Below, piece by piece: positions 10,535 through 18,652 of a stretch of DNA of 64,000 bases. The position numbers and the translations under genes are program-made. The notes under the pieces were generated by a model, which did not search any database, was not told where the DNA came from, and worked only from the letters and a program-made list of their open reading frames with translations. Source of the stretch: Cupriavidus necator (lineage in GTDB: Bacteria; Pseudomonadota; Gammaproteobacteria; Burkholderiales; Burkholderiaceae); NCBI GenBank assembly GCA_022041995.1, contig CP074381.1, positions 372,001 through 436,000 on the forward strand, read 5' to 3'. Numbering within the stretch: position 1 is the first letter of the stretch; every line of letters starts with the position of its first letter.

Positions 10535-11470
10535 ATGACCATGACGAACTACGTGAAGCTTGTTGAAGTCGGCCCGCGCGACGGCCTGCAGAACGAGAAG
10601 GCGATGGTGCCGACCGAGGTCAAGGTCGCGCTGATCAACCAGCTGACCGATGCCGGCTTCGTCAATATCGAGGCCGCATCGTTCGTGTCGCCCAAGTGGG
10701 TGCCGCAGATGGCCGACGGTGCCGACGTGATGGCGCGCATCCTGCGCCGGCCCGGCACGCTGTATTCGGCGCTGACGCCGAACATGAAGGGGTTTGAAGG
10801 CGCGATCGAGGCCGGTGCCGACGAGGTGGTGATCTTCGGCGCCGCCAGCGAGGCGTTCTCGCAGAAAAACATCAACTGCTCGATCGCCGAGTCGATCGCG
10901 CGCTTTGCGCCGGTGGCCGCCGCAGCGAAGGAAAAGGGCGTACGCCTGCGCGGCAGCATCTCGTGCGCGCTGGGCTGCCCGTACCAGGGCGAGGTGCCGG
11001 TGCACGCGGTGGTCGACGTGGTGCGCCGCATGCGCGAACTGGGCTGCGACGAGATCGACATTGCCGACACCATCGGCGTGGGCACCCCCGTGCGCGTGCA
11101 GGAAGTGATGCGCGCCGCGGCGGCGGAGTTTGCGCTGGATCGCCTGTCGGGCCATTTCCACGATACCTACGGGCAGGCGCTGTCAAATATCCTGGCCAGC
11201 CTGGAAGTGGGCATCTCGATCTTCCATGCGTCGGTGGCGGGGCTGGGCGGCTGCCCGTACGCCAAGGGTGCTACCGGCAACGTGGCGACCGAGGACGTGC
11301 TGTACATGCTGCACGGCATGGGCATCCACACCGGCATCGACCTGGAAGCGGTGGTGCGCACCGGCGACTATATCTCGCAGGCAATCGGCCGCGCCAACAG
11401 CTCGCGCGTGGGCCGTGCCTTGCTGACCAAGTGGGCCGCCGCCAGCGATGCGGCGCCCGCCTGCGCGTAA
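10535..11470 (+). CDS. mvaB: Hydroxymethylglutaryl-CoA lyase
   Basis: Cleaves HMG-CoA into acetoacetate and acetyl-CoA, the last step of leucine degradation. The 311-residue TIM-barrel protein has the family N-terminus VKLVEVGPRDGLQNEK, the divalent-metal HFHDTYGQAL motif and the catalytic cysteine loop VAGLGGCPYAKGATGN. Preceded by CAGGAGA. Together with mccB, liuC and mccA this completes methylcrotonyl-CoA to acetoacetate in one chromosomal block (liuE in pseudomonads). Confidence 0.95.
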   Translation: MTMTNYVKLVEVGPRDGLQNEKAMVPTEVKVALINQLTDAGFVNIEAASFVSPKWVPQMADGADVMARILRRPGTLYSALTPNMKGFEGAIEAGADEVVIFGAASEAFSQKNINCSIAESIARFAPVAAAAKEKGVRLRGSISCALGCPYQGEVPVHAVVDVVRRMRELGCDEIDIADTIGVGTPVRVQEVMRAAAAEFALDRLSGHFHDTYGQALSNILASLEVGISIFHASVAGLGGCPYAKGATGNVATEDVLYMLHGMGIHTGIDLEAVVRTGDYISQAIGRANSSRVGRALLTKWAAASDAAPACA

Positions 11471-11511
11471 GTGCGGATCAAGCGCGGGCCACAGGACAAG
11501 GAGAAGAACGC

Positions 11512-12012
11512 ATGACGGCGAATGACGAAGCGCTGCCTGAGTCCGCGCAGCGCGTGGCGGAGCTGCTGGCCGAGCTTGGCCATGACCGGCCCGTGGTGAT
11601 GCTGCCGGCCACCGGCAAGACCTCGGCCGAGGCCGCGGCCGGCCTGGGCTGCAGCGTCGCGGAGATCGCCAAGTCCATCATCTTCCGGCGCGTCGCCGAC
11701 GATGCGCCGGTGCTGGTGATTGCCAGCGGCAGCAACCGCGTCGACGAGGCCAAGGTGGCCGCGCGCGTGGGCGCGCTGGGCAAGGCCGACGCGCGCTTCG
11801 TGCGCGAGAAGACCGGCTATGCCATCGGCGGCGTCTGCCCGATCGGCCATGCGGTGGCGCCAGTGATGCTGCTGGACCAGGACCTGTTCCGCCATGACAG
11901 CCTGTGGGCCGCGGCGGGGCATCCCCATGCGGTATTCAACCTGACGCCGCACCAGTTGCAGCAGATGACGGGCGCTGAAGTGGCCGACGTCGCGGCAGGC
12001 TCCGTGGCATGA
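11512..12012 (+). CDS. YbaK/EbsC-family aminoacyl-tRNA deacylase-like protein
   Basis: A 166-residue single-domain protein of the YbaK/prolyl-tRNA editing fold. Family features are VAEIAKSIIFRR, where the conserved lysine sits, LVIASGSNRVDEAKVAA, and the glycine-rich segment YAIGGVCPIGHAVAPVMLLDQDL. Such free-standing domains hydrolyse mischarged Cys- or Ala-tRNA(Pro) or act on related substrates; the substrate here is unknown. The start follows a GGAGAAG site, and the stop overlaps the next start by four bases. Confidence 0.82.
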   Translation: MTANDEALPESAQRVAELLAELGHDRPVVMLPATGKTSAEAAAGLGCSVAEIAKSIIFRRVADDAPVLVIASGSNRVDEAKVAARVGALGKADARFVREKTGYAIGGVCPIGHAVAPVMLLDQDLFRHDSLWAAAGHPHAVFNLTPHQLQQMTGAEVADVAAGSVA

Positions 12013-12437
12013 GTCCCGACCTGCGCCCCGGCCTGACCTTCAGCTGGCAATACACGGTGCCGCCCAAGGCCACCGTGCCGCGACTGTACGACGATATCCC
12101 GGGCTGCCCCGAGATGCCCGACGTGCTGGCCACCGGCTATATGGTCGGCATCATGGAGTGTGCCTGCCTGCAGATGCTGCACGAGCACCTGGACTGGCCG
12201 CGCGAGCAGTCGCTCGGCACGCTGGTCAGCTTCTCGCACCTGGCGCCGACGCCGCCGGGCATGACGGTGACGGTCAAGGGAGAACTGGTGGCCGTGGACG
12301 GGCGCCGCCTGCGCTTCCAGCTGAGCGCCTGGGACGGCGAGGACAAGATCTCAGAGGGCGTGCATGAGCGCCACCTGATCGACACCGGCCGCTTCAACCA
12401 GAAAGTGGCGGCCAAGGCCGCGCGCGCGGCGGGCTGA
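12009..12437 (+). CDS. Hot-dog thioesterase, FlK-like subgroup
   Basis: A 142-residue hot-dog protein. The layout VLATGYMVGIMECACLQML followed by VSFSHLAPTPPGMTVTV and GEDKISEGVHERHLI matches the small thioesterases related to fluoroacetyl-CoA thioesterase, with Thr, Glu and His in the positions used for catalysis in that group. The likely role is hydrolysis of a short acyl-CoA; specificity cannot be read. Translationally coupled to the YbaK-type gene (ATGA) and directly abutting the DUF1289 gene. Confidence 0.72.
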   Translation: MSPDLRPGLTFSWQYTVPPKATVPRLYDDIPGCPEMPDVLATGYMVGIMECACLQMLHEHLDWPREQSLGTLVSFSHLAPTPPGMTVTVKGELVAVDGRRLRFQLSAWDGEDKISEGVHERHLIDTGRFNQKVAAKAARAAG

Positions 12438-12731
12438 GTGGCGAGCGAGCGCAGCACCATGGCCTCCACGCCCCCCACACCCATCACGCCTGCCTTGCTG
12501 GCCGCGGAACTGGCCGCGCAGGCCGAAACCGCGCGGCAAGCCTCGCCGGTGCCGTCGCCATGCCGCAACATCTGCCGCATGGACCCCGCCAGCGGCTATT
12601 GCGAGGGCTGCCTGCGCACCATCGAAGAGATTGCCGGCTGGTCGTGCGCCGGCGACGAAGACAAGCGCCGCATCTGGGCGCAACTGCCACAGCGCGCCGC
12701 GTGGCTGGCAGGCGAGGAGGCATCCCCTTGA
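12438..12731 (+). CDS. DUF1289 family small cysteine protein
   Basis: A short protein (97 residues from GTG 12438; an in-frame ATG at 12459 would give 90). The core SPCRNICRMDPASGYCEGCLRTIEEIAGW with four cysteines, followed by the WxxxxDEDKRRIWAQLPQR helix, is diagnostic of DUF1289. The cysteines suggest a metal or iron-sulfur site, but the function is unknown. Overlaps the downstream hydrolase start by four bases. Confidence 0.83.
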   Translation: MASERSTMASTPPTPITPALLAAELAAQAETARQASPVPSPCRNICRMDPASGYCEGCLRTIEEIAGWSCAGDEDKRRIWAQLPQRAAWLAGEEASP

Positions 12732-13657
12732 GCGAACGCCCGCTCCCGCAGTTGCCGGCCACCATGCGCGTGTTCGAGCGCGGCTGGCTGTCGGCCAACA
12801 ATATCCTGTTCATGGAGGGCGACGATACGGTGCTGGTCGATACCGGCTACGCCACCCACGCGCCGCAGACGGTGGCGCTGGTGGCGGCGGCCTTGCAGGG
12901 CCGGCCGCTCGCACGCGTGATCAATACCCATCTCCACTCCGACCACTGCGGCGGCAATGCCGCGCTGCAGGCACGCTGGCAGCCGCGCACCGCGATCCCC
13001 GCGGCAGAGGCTGCAGCCGTTGCCGCATGGGATACGGAAGCGCTCAGCTACGACGCCACCGGCCAGCAGTGCGACCGCTTCACTTTCGACAGCGTGCTGA
13101 GCGACGGCGACACGCTGCGCCTGGGTGGCATCGACTGGCAAGTCGTGGCCGCCCCCGGCCATGACCCGCACGCGGTGATGCTGTTCGCGCCGGCCGTGCG
13201 CATCCTGGTTTCCGGCGATGCGCTGTGGGAAAACGGCTTCGGCGTGATCTTCCCCGAGCTGGATGGCGAGAGCGGCTTTGCCGAGCAGGCGGCGGTGCTG
13301 GAACGCATCGCCCGGCTCGGCGCGCGGCTGGTGATCCCGGGCCATGGCCGGATGTTTACCGACGTGGCGGCGGCGGTCGACCGCGCGCAAGGGCGCCTGG
13401 CCTACCTGAGCGCCGACCCGGCGCGCAATGCCAGCCACGCGGTCAAGGTGCTGGTGAAGTTCAAGCTGCTGGAGCAGCAGCGCATGGCCCAGGACGCGCT
13501 GGTGGCATGGATGGAAGCGGCGCCGCTGATGGTGCGCATCCGCCAGCGGTTCATGCCGGGGCTGGAGATGGCCGAGATCTGCGCGCAGACGGTGCGCGCG
13601 CTGGCGGGGGTGAAGGCGCTGGCGTTGGAGGGGGAGTGGGTGGTGAATCGGGATTGA
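12728..13657 (+). CDS. MBL-fold metallo-hydrolase
   Basis: About 309 residues. The beta-lactamase-fold metal motif is THLHSDHCGG (HxHxDH), followed by VVAAPGHDPHAVML and GDALWENGFGV (metal-bridging Asp) and VIPGHGRMF, giving the full two-metal ligand set. The C-terminal helical region (residues about 240-309) is of the kind seen in glyoxalase II-like or lactonase-like hydrolases. A TTG start at 12728 overlaps the DUF1289 stop; a start at the downstream ATG near TMRVFERGWLS is possible. Substrate unknown. Last gene of the rightward run; converges on the TonB receptor gene. Confidence 0.83.
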   Translation: MSERPLPQLPATMRVFERGWLSANNILFMEGDDTVLVDTGYATHAPQTVALVAAALQGRPLARVINTHLHSDHCGGNAALQARWQPRTAIPAAEAAAVAAWDTEALSYDATGQQCDRFTFDSVLSDGDTLRLGGIDWQVVAAPGHDPHAVMLFAPAVRILVSGDALWENGFGVIFPELDGESGFAEQAAVLERIARLGARLVIPGHGRMFTDVAAAVDRAQGRLAYLSADPARNASHAVKVLVKFKLLEQQRMAQDALVAWMEAAPLMVRIRQRFMPGLEMAEICAQTVRALAGVKALALEGEWVVNRD

Positions 13658-13680
13658 TTCACCACGCCTGCCGGCACCGC

Positions 13681-15864
13681 TCAGAACGACGTCCTGAACC
13701 CCACCTTCACACTGCGCCCGGCCAGCGGCGCGATATCACGCAGGATCGACGCCGAGTTGCGCGCATCCTGATTGGTCAGGTTGTCGCCGCGCAGGTACAC
13801 CAGCGTCTGCGTGCCCGACACCTTGAACTTGTAGGTCAGCGCCAGGCTCAGCAGCGTATAGGCATCGGTCGGCGTGTCGTTGGTTGGCACGCGGGTCTGC
13901 CTGGCGGCGTAGGTCACATCCACGCGCGCGCCCCACGGGCCCGCGCCATACACCAATGCGCCACCCAGGCGCAGCGGGGCCAGGCGCGGCAGCGGTTCGC
14001 CGGTATTGCGGTTCTCGCCGCGCACGTAGTCGGCGCGCGCCTCGAAATCCAGCGTGTCGCTGGTGGTCAGCATCTTCTGCAGCAGCCGCGTCTTGCCTTC
14101 TGCCTCGAAGCCGTAGAGCGTGGCCGGCACACCCAGGTACTGGAACTCCGGCAGCGCATCCGGGCTGCCGGTGGCGACCACGTCGCCCGCCTCGTCGCGC
14201 GCGCGGCCGGTGGCGCTCAGCGCCAGGTAGTTGGCAAAGCGGCTGTAGTAGCCTGACACGCCGGCGCTGTGCGCCCCGGACTTGAAGCGCACGCCCAGGT
14301 CGACAGACGTGGCCCGTTCCTTGTTGGCATTGGGGTCGCCCAGCTCCCAGCTGCCGGTGGCCACGTGGGGGCCGTTGGCATACAGCTCGTAGAAGGTCGG
14401 CGCGCGCTCGGTGTACGACAGGTTGCTGGTCAGCGACCACAGCGGGTTGACCTTGTAGAGCAGGCCGGCCGACGCGCTGGTGGCGTTGAAGCTGCGGTTG
14501 GCATCGGTAAAGCGGTCGTTGCCGTTGGCGCTGGCCTTGATGCTGCTGTGGTCCAGGCGCCCGCCCAGGTTCAGCTTGAGGTCGCCGGAAGCGGTCAGCG
14601 GCAGTTCCTCGAACACGAACAGCGCCGCGTTATCCGTATTGGTGCTGGGCACGAACGCCTCTTCACCCAGCGCCGAGAAGTCGGTATGGCCGAACTGCGT
14701 GCCGATCACGCCCGTCATGTTGCCGATCCTGGCGTGCCTGGCCTCGAAGCGCGCATCCCAGCCCCGGTTCTTGAAGATCGTGCCGGTCTCGCCACCCTCG
14801 ATTTCCTTGTGCTCGTAGTCGGTGTAGCTGAACTTGCCCTTGACCGATTCGAGCCAGCCGGCGGTGCTGCCGGCCAGGTTGCGCGCCTCGCCTTCCAGCG
14901 CAAGGCGGTCCTGCCGCATCTTCAGCCGTACGTCGTCCTCGGCGGGCGTGCCGTACTCATTGCGGTAGGCGCTGTAGTTGGCGCCGACGAAGCCATCGGC
15001 CCAGGTGTAGGAGCCGCCCATCGCGCCGCCTTCCTGCTGCGCGCTGGTGTTGGGCAGGCGGCCATAGGCTTCGGTCTCGCCTTCGGGCAGCGGATTGGCG
15101 GCGCGCAGGCGGTCGCTGCGGGCGTAGCCGGGGATGCGCAGGTCGCTGGTCTTGCGCGCGAAGGCGTCGGCGTGGACGGCGAACTTGCCGTTGCCAGCCT
15201 CGATCAGCGCGCTGGCGTTGCGCGCCTGGTCGCCGCCAGCGGTGGCGCTGGCATCGACCGCGCCGCCGATGCCTTCGATCGGCTCCTTCGGAATCCGGTT
15301 GTCGATCACGTTGACCACGCCGCCGATGGCGTTGCCGCCGTACATCAGCGCCGCCGGGCCGCGCACGACCTCGATGCGCTCGGCCACGAGCGGGTCCACC
15401 GGCACTGCGTGGTCGTAGGACAGCGTAGAGGCGTCGACCGTGGTGCCGCCGTTCTGCAGCACCTTGATGCGGTCGCCGTCCAGGCCGCGGATCACCGGCC
15501 GGCTGGCATTGGGGCCGAAGTAGGTGGACGAAACCCCGGGCAGCTTGTCGAGCGTGTCGCCCAGCGTGCTGCCCTGGCGCACGGCCAGGGCGTCGCCGCC
15601 GAGCGTCGATACTGGCGCCACCATGTCGTTGAGGTCGCTGCCGAGCGGGTTGGCGGTGACGACGACCTCGCGCAGCGTGGCGCCGGCTGGGGCGGTGGTG
15701 GCCGTGGCCGGTGCGCTATCGGCGGCGGGTGCCGTGGCGGCCTGTGCCAGCGCGGCGGGCGCCATGAAGGCGGTGGCCATGGTGGTGGTGAGAGAAGCGG
15801 CAAGGGCCGCCAGCAGGGTCAGGCGCGGTGCGCTGGTTGGTACGGTGTAAAGATTCTTCGACAT
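13681..15864 (-). CDS. TonB-dependent outer-membrane receptor, likely zinc (ZnuD-like)
   Basis: A 727-residue outer-membrane receptor. It has a signal peptide ending near LAQA, a plug domain (REVVVTANPLGS, then LGDTLDKLPGVSSTYFGP and RPVIRGLDGDRIKVLQNG), and a beta-barrel ending in a terminal aromatic, VKVGFRTSF. The start is the ATG at 15864 because the following residues form the signal peptide; longer upstream readings are implausible. It lies at the end of a leftward set with a COG0523 GTPase, and zur and another COG0523 gene are nearby, so zinc or a zinc complex is the probable substrate. The plug itself does not name the ligand. Confidence 0.85.
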   Translation of the reverse strand: MSKNLYTVPTSAPRLTLLAALAASLTTTMATAFMAPAALAQAATAPAADSAPATATTAPAGATLREVVVTANPLGSDLNDMVAPVSTLGGDALAVRQGSTLGDTLDKLPGVSSTYFGPNASRPVIRGLDGDRIKVLQNGGTTVDASTLSYDHAVPVDPLVAERIEVVRGPAALMYGGNAIGGVVNVIDNRIPKEPIEGIGGAVDASATAGGDQARNASALIEAGNGKFAVHADAFARKTSDLRIPGYARSDRLRAANPLPEGETEAYGRLPNTSAQQEGGAMGGSYTWADGFVGANYSAYRNEYGTPAEDDVRLKMRQDRLALEGEARNLAGSTAGWLESVKGKFSYTDYEHKEIEGGETGTIFKNRGWDARFEARHARIGNMTGVIGTQFGHTDFSALGEEAFVPSTNTDNAALFVFEELPLTASGDLKLNLGGRLDHSSIKASANGNDRFTDANRSFNATSASAGLLYKVNPLWSLTSNLSYTERAPTFYELYANGPHVATGSWELGDPNANKERATSVDLGVRFKSGAHSAGVSGYYSRFANYLALSATGRARDEAGDVVATGSPDALPEFQYLGVPATLYGFEAEGKTRLLQKMLTTSDTLDFEARADYVRGENRNTGEPLPRLAPLRLGGALVYGAGPWGARVDVTYAARQTRVPTNDTPTDAYTLLSLALTYKFKVSGTQTLVYLRGDNLTNQDARNSASILRDIAPLAGRSVKVGFRTSF

Positions 15865-16024
15865 GGCGCGCGGAGCGAGGCAATGGCAATCGGCCCGGCT
15901 GGCACAGCAGCGGCCCGGCACGGCGCCGGCCACCCGCGATGGGCGTGGCCGCGCAGCCGGAATGGGCAGGCGTTCAGCTCGGAATTGGTCAGGCACGGGT
16001 GCGCGGCGCGGGCCGCGTCCCGGA

Positions 16025-16426
16025 TCAGGCGAGGGCGATGGCCGGCGCCGGCGGCGCGCGCGATTGGAAGGGGTGGGCAGCGGGCAGGTCGGGCCAGCGC
16101 CAGGCCAGGTTGGCCGGCTTGACCGGTTTGCCAAAGGCAAGCTGCGGCAGCGGCAGCTTGCCGCACAGGGTGTCGGCAACCGTCGCGCCATCGAACAGCA
16201 CGCACGAGTGGCCGCTGAATGTCTGCGCCAGCGGATGCGGCTCGGGGTCGTTGGCCGAGGCGGCGCCGGCCGTCGTCACGGAGGCCGACGGCGCGAGCAG
16301 GCCGCCATGCACGATGCGGTGGGTCAGCCCGGCGTGCTGCGCCAGCAGCAGGCATAACGCCAGCCACAGCGCGGACCAGAGGCCCGGGCCGTGCGCGCGC
16401 AGGCGGGCGAACCAGTCAGTGCGCAT
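16025..16426 (-). CDS. Small membrane-anchored protein of the zinc cluster
   Basis: A 133-residue protein beginning MRTDWFARLRAHG with one strong hydrophobic segment (LWSALWLALCLLLAQ, residues about 16-30), followed by a periplasm-facing stretch rich in His and with the pair HSCVLFDGATVADTLCG. It overlaps the end of the COG0523 GTPase gene by 11 bases and precedes the TonB receptor gene by 160 bases, so cotranscription is likely. Family not recognised with confidence; it resembles small hypothetical membrane proteins found beside metal-uptake receptors. The conserved H and C residues would suit metal binding. Confidence 0.65.
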   Translation of the reverse strand: MRTDWFARLRAHGPGLWSALWLALCLLLAQHAGLTHRIVHGGLLAPSASVTTAGAASANDPEPHPLAQTFSGHSCVLFDGATVADTLCGKLPLPQLAFGKPVKPANLAWRWPDLPAAHPFQSRAPPAPAIALA

Positions 16427-17702
16427 GCGGAGGGCCGGCGTGGTTGCCGTGGTGGTGGTCGGGATCGCCGCAGCCGCAATCATGGGCATCGCCATGGCCG
16501 TGGCCATGGTCATGATCGTGGTCGTCGTCGAAGTCGTCGACCCAGCCGGGGAAGGGATCCGCGTAGGCCGCCCAGGCTTGTGCGCCCGCGGCCATCTCGG
16601 CATCGGTCAGCAGGCAGGCGTCGAGCCGGGCCTGCAGCGCCGCATGGTCCAGGTCCAGGCCGGTGAGCACCAGTTCCTGGCGGCGGTCGCCGAAGGCTGC
16701 CGGGGTGCCGTCGACCTGCATGTCGGCTTCGACTTCGGCGCGTTCGGCGGTGTCGGCCGGCCATTCGGCCGGATCCAGCGCGGCCCACCAGGCGCCGGCG
16801 CCGCCGTGGCGGCAGACGCCGCCGGACTGGTTCCAGTCGCCCGCGGTATCCATGCGACTGGCCAGCCAGAACAAGCCCCTGGAGCGCAGCACGCTGCCGT
16901 GCTCGCGCAGCCATTCGGTATGGATCAGGTCGGCGAAGCGTTGCGGGTGGAACGGGCGGCGGCGGCGGTAGACCAGCGTGGAGACGCCGCTGGCGTCGGC
17001 AGCCGGCACCTCGCCGCGCAGCGCGGCAAGCCAGCCCGCGGCGTCCGCGGCGGCTTCGAAGTCGAAGCGGCCGGTGCCTTGCACGCGCTCGGGCGGCACC
17101 TTGCCGAAGCTGGCTTCGACAATGTCGGCACGCGGGTTCAGCGCCTGCAGCACGGCGTGCAGCCGTGCCAGTTCAGCGGCGCTGGCGAGGTCGGCCTTGT
17201 TCAGCACGATCACGTCGCAGCACTCGACCTGCGCCACCAGCACTTCGGCCACGGTCCGGTCATCGTCCGTGGCCTGCGCCAGCCCGCGGTCGGCCAGGAA
17301 CGCGGCCTCGTTGAGGTCGCGCAGGAAGGTGGCGGCATCGAGCACCGTCACCAGGGTGTCGGGTTGTACCGCCGCGTCTGGCCCGGCGCCATGCTCGGCC
17401 TCGAACAGGAAGCCTTCGGCAATCGCGAGCGGCTCGTCTACGCCGTCGGCTTCCATCAGCAGCGCGTCAAAGCGGCCCCCGGCGGCAAGCCGGGCGGCTT
17501 CGCCGAGCATTGCGTCGCCCGCGGGCAGCACCGTGGCCTCGCAGCCGGGCGGCAGCGGCGCCAGCGCCTGCCCGTCCTGCGGCCCGCAGACCATCACGGC
17601 CATGCGCCGGCCCGCGCTGTGCGCAAGCAGGTGGTTCAGCAGCGTGGTCTTGCCGGCGCCGGGGAAGCCGGACAGCACAGTGACGGGCAGGCGATCAGCC
17701 AT
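16416..17702 (-). CDS. COG0523 (CobW-type) GTPase lacking the CXCC motif, His-rich tail
   Basis: A 428-residue COG0523 G3E GTPase. Walker A is GFPGAGKTTL (residues 12-21), the NKAD specificity motif is VLNKADLAS, and the CobW C-terminal domain (RRRRPFHPQRFADLI) is present. Unlike the neighbour at 18998, the segment where CXCC should fall reads PAGDAMLGEAARL, and the usual ESTG is EADG. The last 40 residues are a metal-binding tail with many His and Asp. Probably a zinc-allocation or storage factor. A GCAA-N5-TTGC inverted repeat lies 70 bases upstream, and the gene overlaps the downstream small membrane gene. Confidence 0.85.
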   Translation of the reverse strand: MADRLPVTVLSGFPGAGKTTLLNHLLAHSAGRRMAVMVCGPQDGQALAPLPPGCEATVLPAGDAMLGEAARLAAGGRFDALLMEADGVDEPLAIAEGFLFEAEHGAGPDAAVQPDTLVTVLDAATFLRDLNEAAFLADRGLAQATDDDRTVAEVLVAQVECCDVIVLNKADLASAAELARLHAVLQALNPRADIVEASFGKVPPERVQGTGRFDFEAAADAAGWLAALRGEVPAADASGVSTLVYRRRRPFHPQRFADLIHTEWLREHGSVLRSRGLFWLASRMDTAGDWNQSGGVCRHGGAGAWWAALDPAEWPADTAERAEVEADMQVDGTPAAFGDRRQELVLTGLDLDHAALQARLDACLLTDAEMAAGAQAWAAYADPFPGWVDDFDDDHDHDHGHGHGDAHDCGCGDPDHHHGNHAGPPHAH

Positions 17703-17772
17703 GGCAGGTGTGGTGGAAGTGACGACAGGAAGTGACGACGGACTGCGCAGCCCAGGCGCTGACCGCGTTATT

Positions 17773-17785
17773 GCAACAAGGTTGC
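17773..17785 (-). promoter_or_regulatory. Candidate Zur operator upstream of the cobW-type gene
   Basis: Inverted repeat GCAAC-AAG-GTTGC. Its core, GCAA-N5-TTGC, is shared with the repeat upstream of zur at 20677-20697. It is placed in the promoter region of the leftward cobW/membrane protein/TonB receptor set. Assignment to Zur is inferred from the shared motif and gene content. Confidence 0.5.
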
Positions 17786-17893
17786 GAATTTACCAGAAAG
17801 GCCGGTGCCGCAACAGCCGGACGATTCTCAATAGTAGGCCGTGGCGACGGCACGGCAAAGCAGTCGCGGCCTGTCGCGGCGCCGGCGGCGGCG

Positions 17894-17924
17894 CCAAAGC
17901 AAACGGCCCGGGTAACCGGGCCGT
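17894..17924 (-). terminator. Intrinsic terminator of dksA
   Basis: ACGGCCCGG (17903-17911) pairs with CCGGGCCGT (17916-17924) around a GTAA loop. Read leftward, it is followed by a T-rich tract (TTTGCTTTGG), as expected for termination of dksA transcription. Confidence 0.7.
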
Positions 17925-17966
17925 CACGCTACGCCTGCTGCACCGGCCGTACCGGTGCGCGGCGTA

Positions 17967-18386
17967 TCAGTCGCCGAACAGCTTCTGGCGCAGTTCGCGG
18001 CGTTGCTGCGCTTCCAGCGACAGCGTGGCCGTGGGACGGGCCAGCAGGCGCGGCACGCCGATCGGCTCGCCGGTTTCCTCGCACCAGCCGTAGTCGCCGG
18101 ACTCGATGCGCTGCAGCGACTGCTCCACCTTCTTCAGCAGCTTGCGCTCGCGGTCGCGCGTGCGCAGTTCCAGCGCATGCTCTTCCTCGATGGTGGCACG
18201 GTCGGCCGGATCCGGCACGATGACCGTTTCGCGCAGGTGTTCCGTGGTCTGGTCAGCGTTCTTCAGGATTTCGTCGCGCAGCTGCTCAAGACGGTGCTTG
18301 AAGAAGGCGAGCTGCGCTTCGTTCATGTAATCCTTGTCGCTCATCTTCAGGATTTCAGCTTCAGTCAGAAGTTTGTTGCTGCTCAT
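17967..18386 (-). CDS. dksA: RNA polymerase-binding factor DksA, zinc-finger-poor form
   Basis: A 139-residue DksA. It binds the RNA polymerase secondary channel and, with ppGpp, adjusts rRNA and amino-acid promoters. The coiled-coil tip PDPADRA keeps both functional acidic residues (D59, D62) and A64, followed by EEEHALELRTRDRERKL. The C-terminal finger region reads WCEETGEPIG...TATLSLEAQ: only C102 of the four zinc cysteines remains, so folding should not depend on zinc. A position among zinc-homeostasis genes fits a DksA that works under zinc limitation, though such sequences also occur as the main DksA in some alpha- and betaproteobacteria. Confidence 0.93.
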   Translation of the reverse strand: MSSNKLLTEAEILKMSDKDYMNEAQLAFFKHRLEQLRDEILKNADQTTEHLRETVIVPDPADRATIEEEHALELRTRDRERKLLKKVEQSLQRIESGDYGWCEETGEPIGVPRLLARPTATLSLEAQQRRELRQKLFGD

Positions 18387-18652
18387 GGTTGCTGCTGATT
18401 CTCTTGTTGATGCGGCCGGCGGCGTCTGGGTCCGCTCGGTGCGCTGTCCGCGCGCTTGCGCGCCACGGCTGTTTCACTCTGGCTGGCTGCAGTCTTGCTG
18501 CTTCGCGGGCCTCCCTTCGTTGCGCCCGCTTCGGCGTTCGCCGTACTGCCGCGGGGAGCGGGCGCGGCCTTCACAGGCTGCGCCTTGAGCGTCTCTGCCG
18601 CGGCACTACCTGTCTTGCTGCGGCTTTCTTTCGTCTTCGTTGCGGCTGTCAT
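18383..18652 (-). CDS. Small basic, low-complexity protein upstream of dksA
   Basis: An 89-residue frame rich in Ala, Lys, Arg, Ser and Pro, with no hydrophobic segment and no recognisable domain, probably disordered. Its stop overlaps the dksA start as ATGA and an AGGTG-like ribosome site precedes its ATG, so it could be the first cistron of a dksA transcript. GC-rich low-complexity frames arise by chance in this genome, so I am unsure that it is expressed. Confidence 0.4.
   Translation of the reverse strand: MTAATKTKESRSKTGSAAAETLKAQPVKAAPAPRGSTANAEAGATKGGPRSSKTAASQSETAVARKRADSAPSGPRRRRPHQQENQQQP

Noticed and set aside
15865..16024. Zur-type operator directly upstream of the TonB receptor gene
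   Set aside because: I found no GCAA-N5-TTGC in this 160-base gap; control through the upstream cobW-type promoter is more likely.
14269..17735. Long plus-strand frames opposite the TonB receptor and cobW-type genes
   Set aside because: Composition is that of antisense shadows; the minus-strand proteins have signal peptides and diagnostic motifs.
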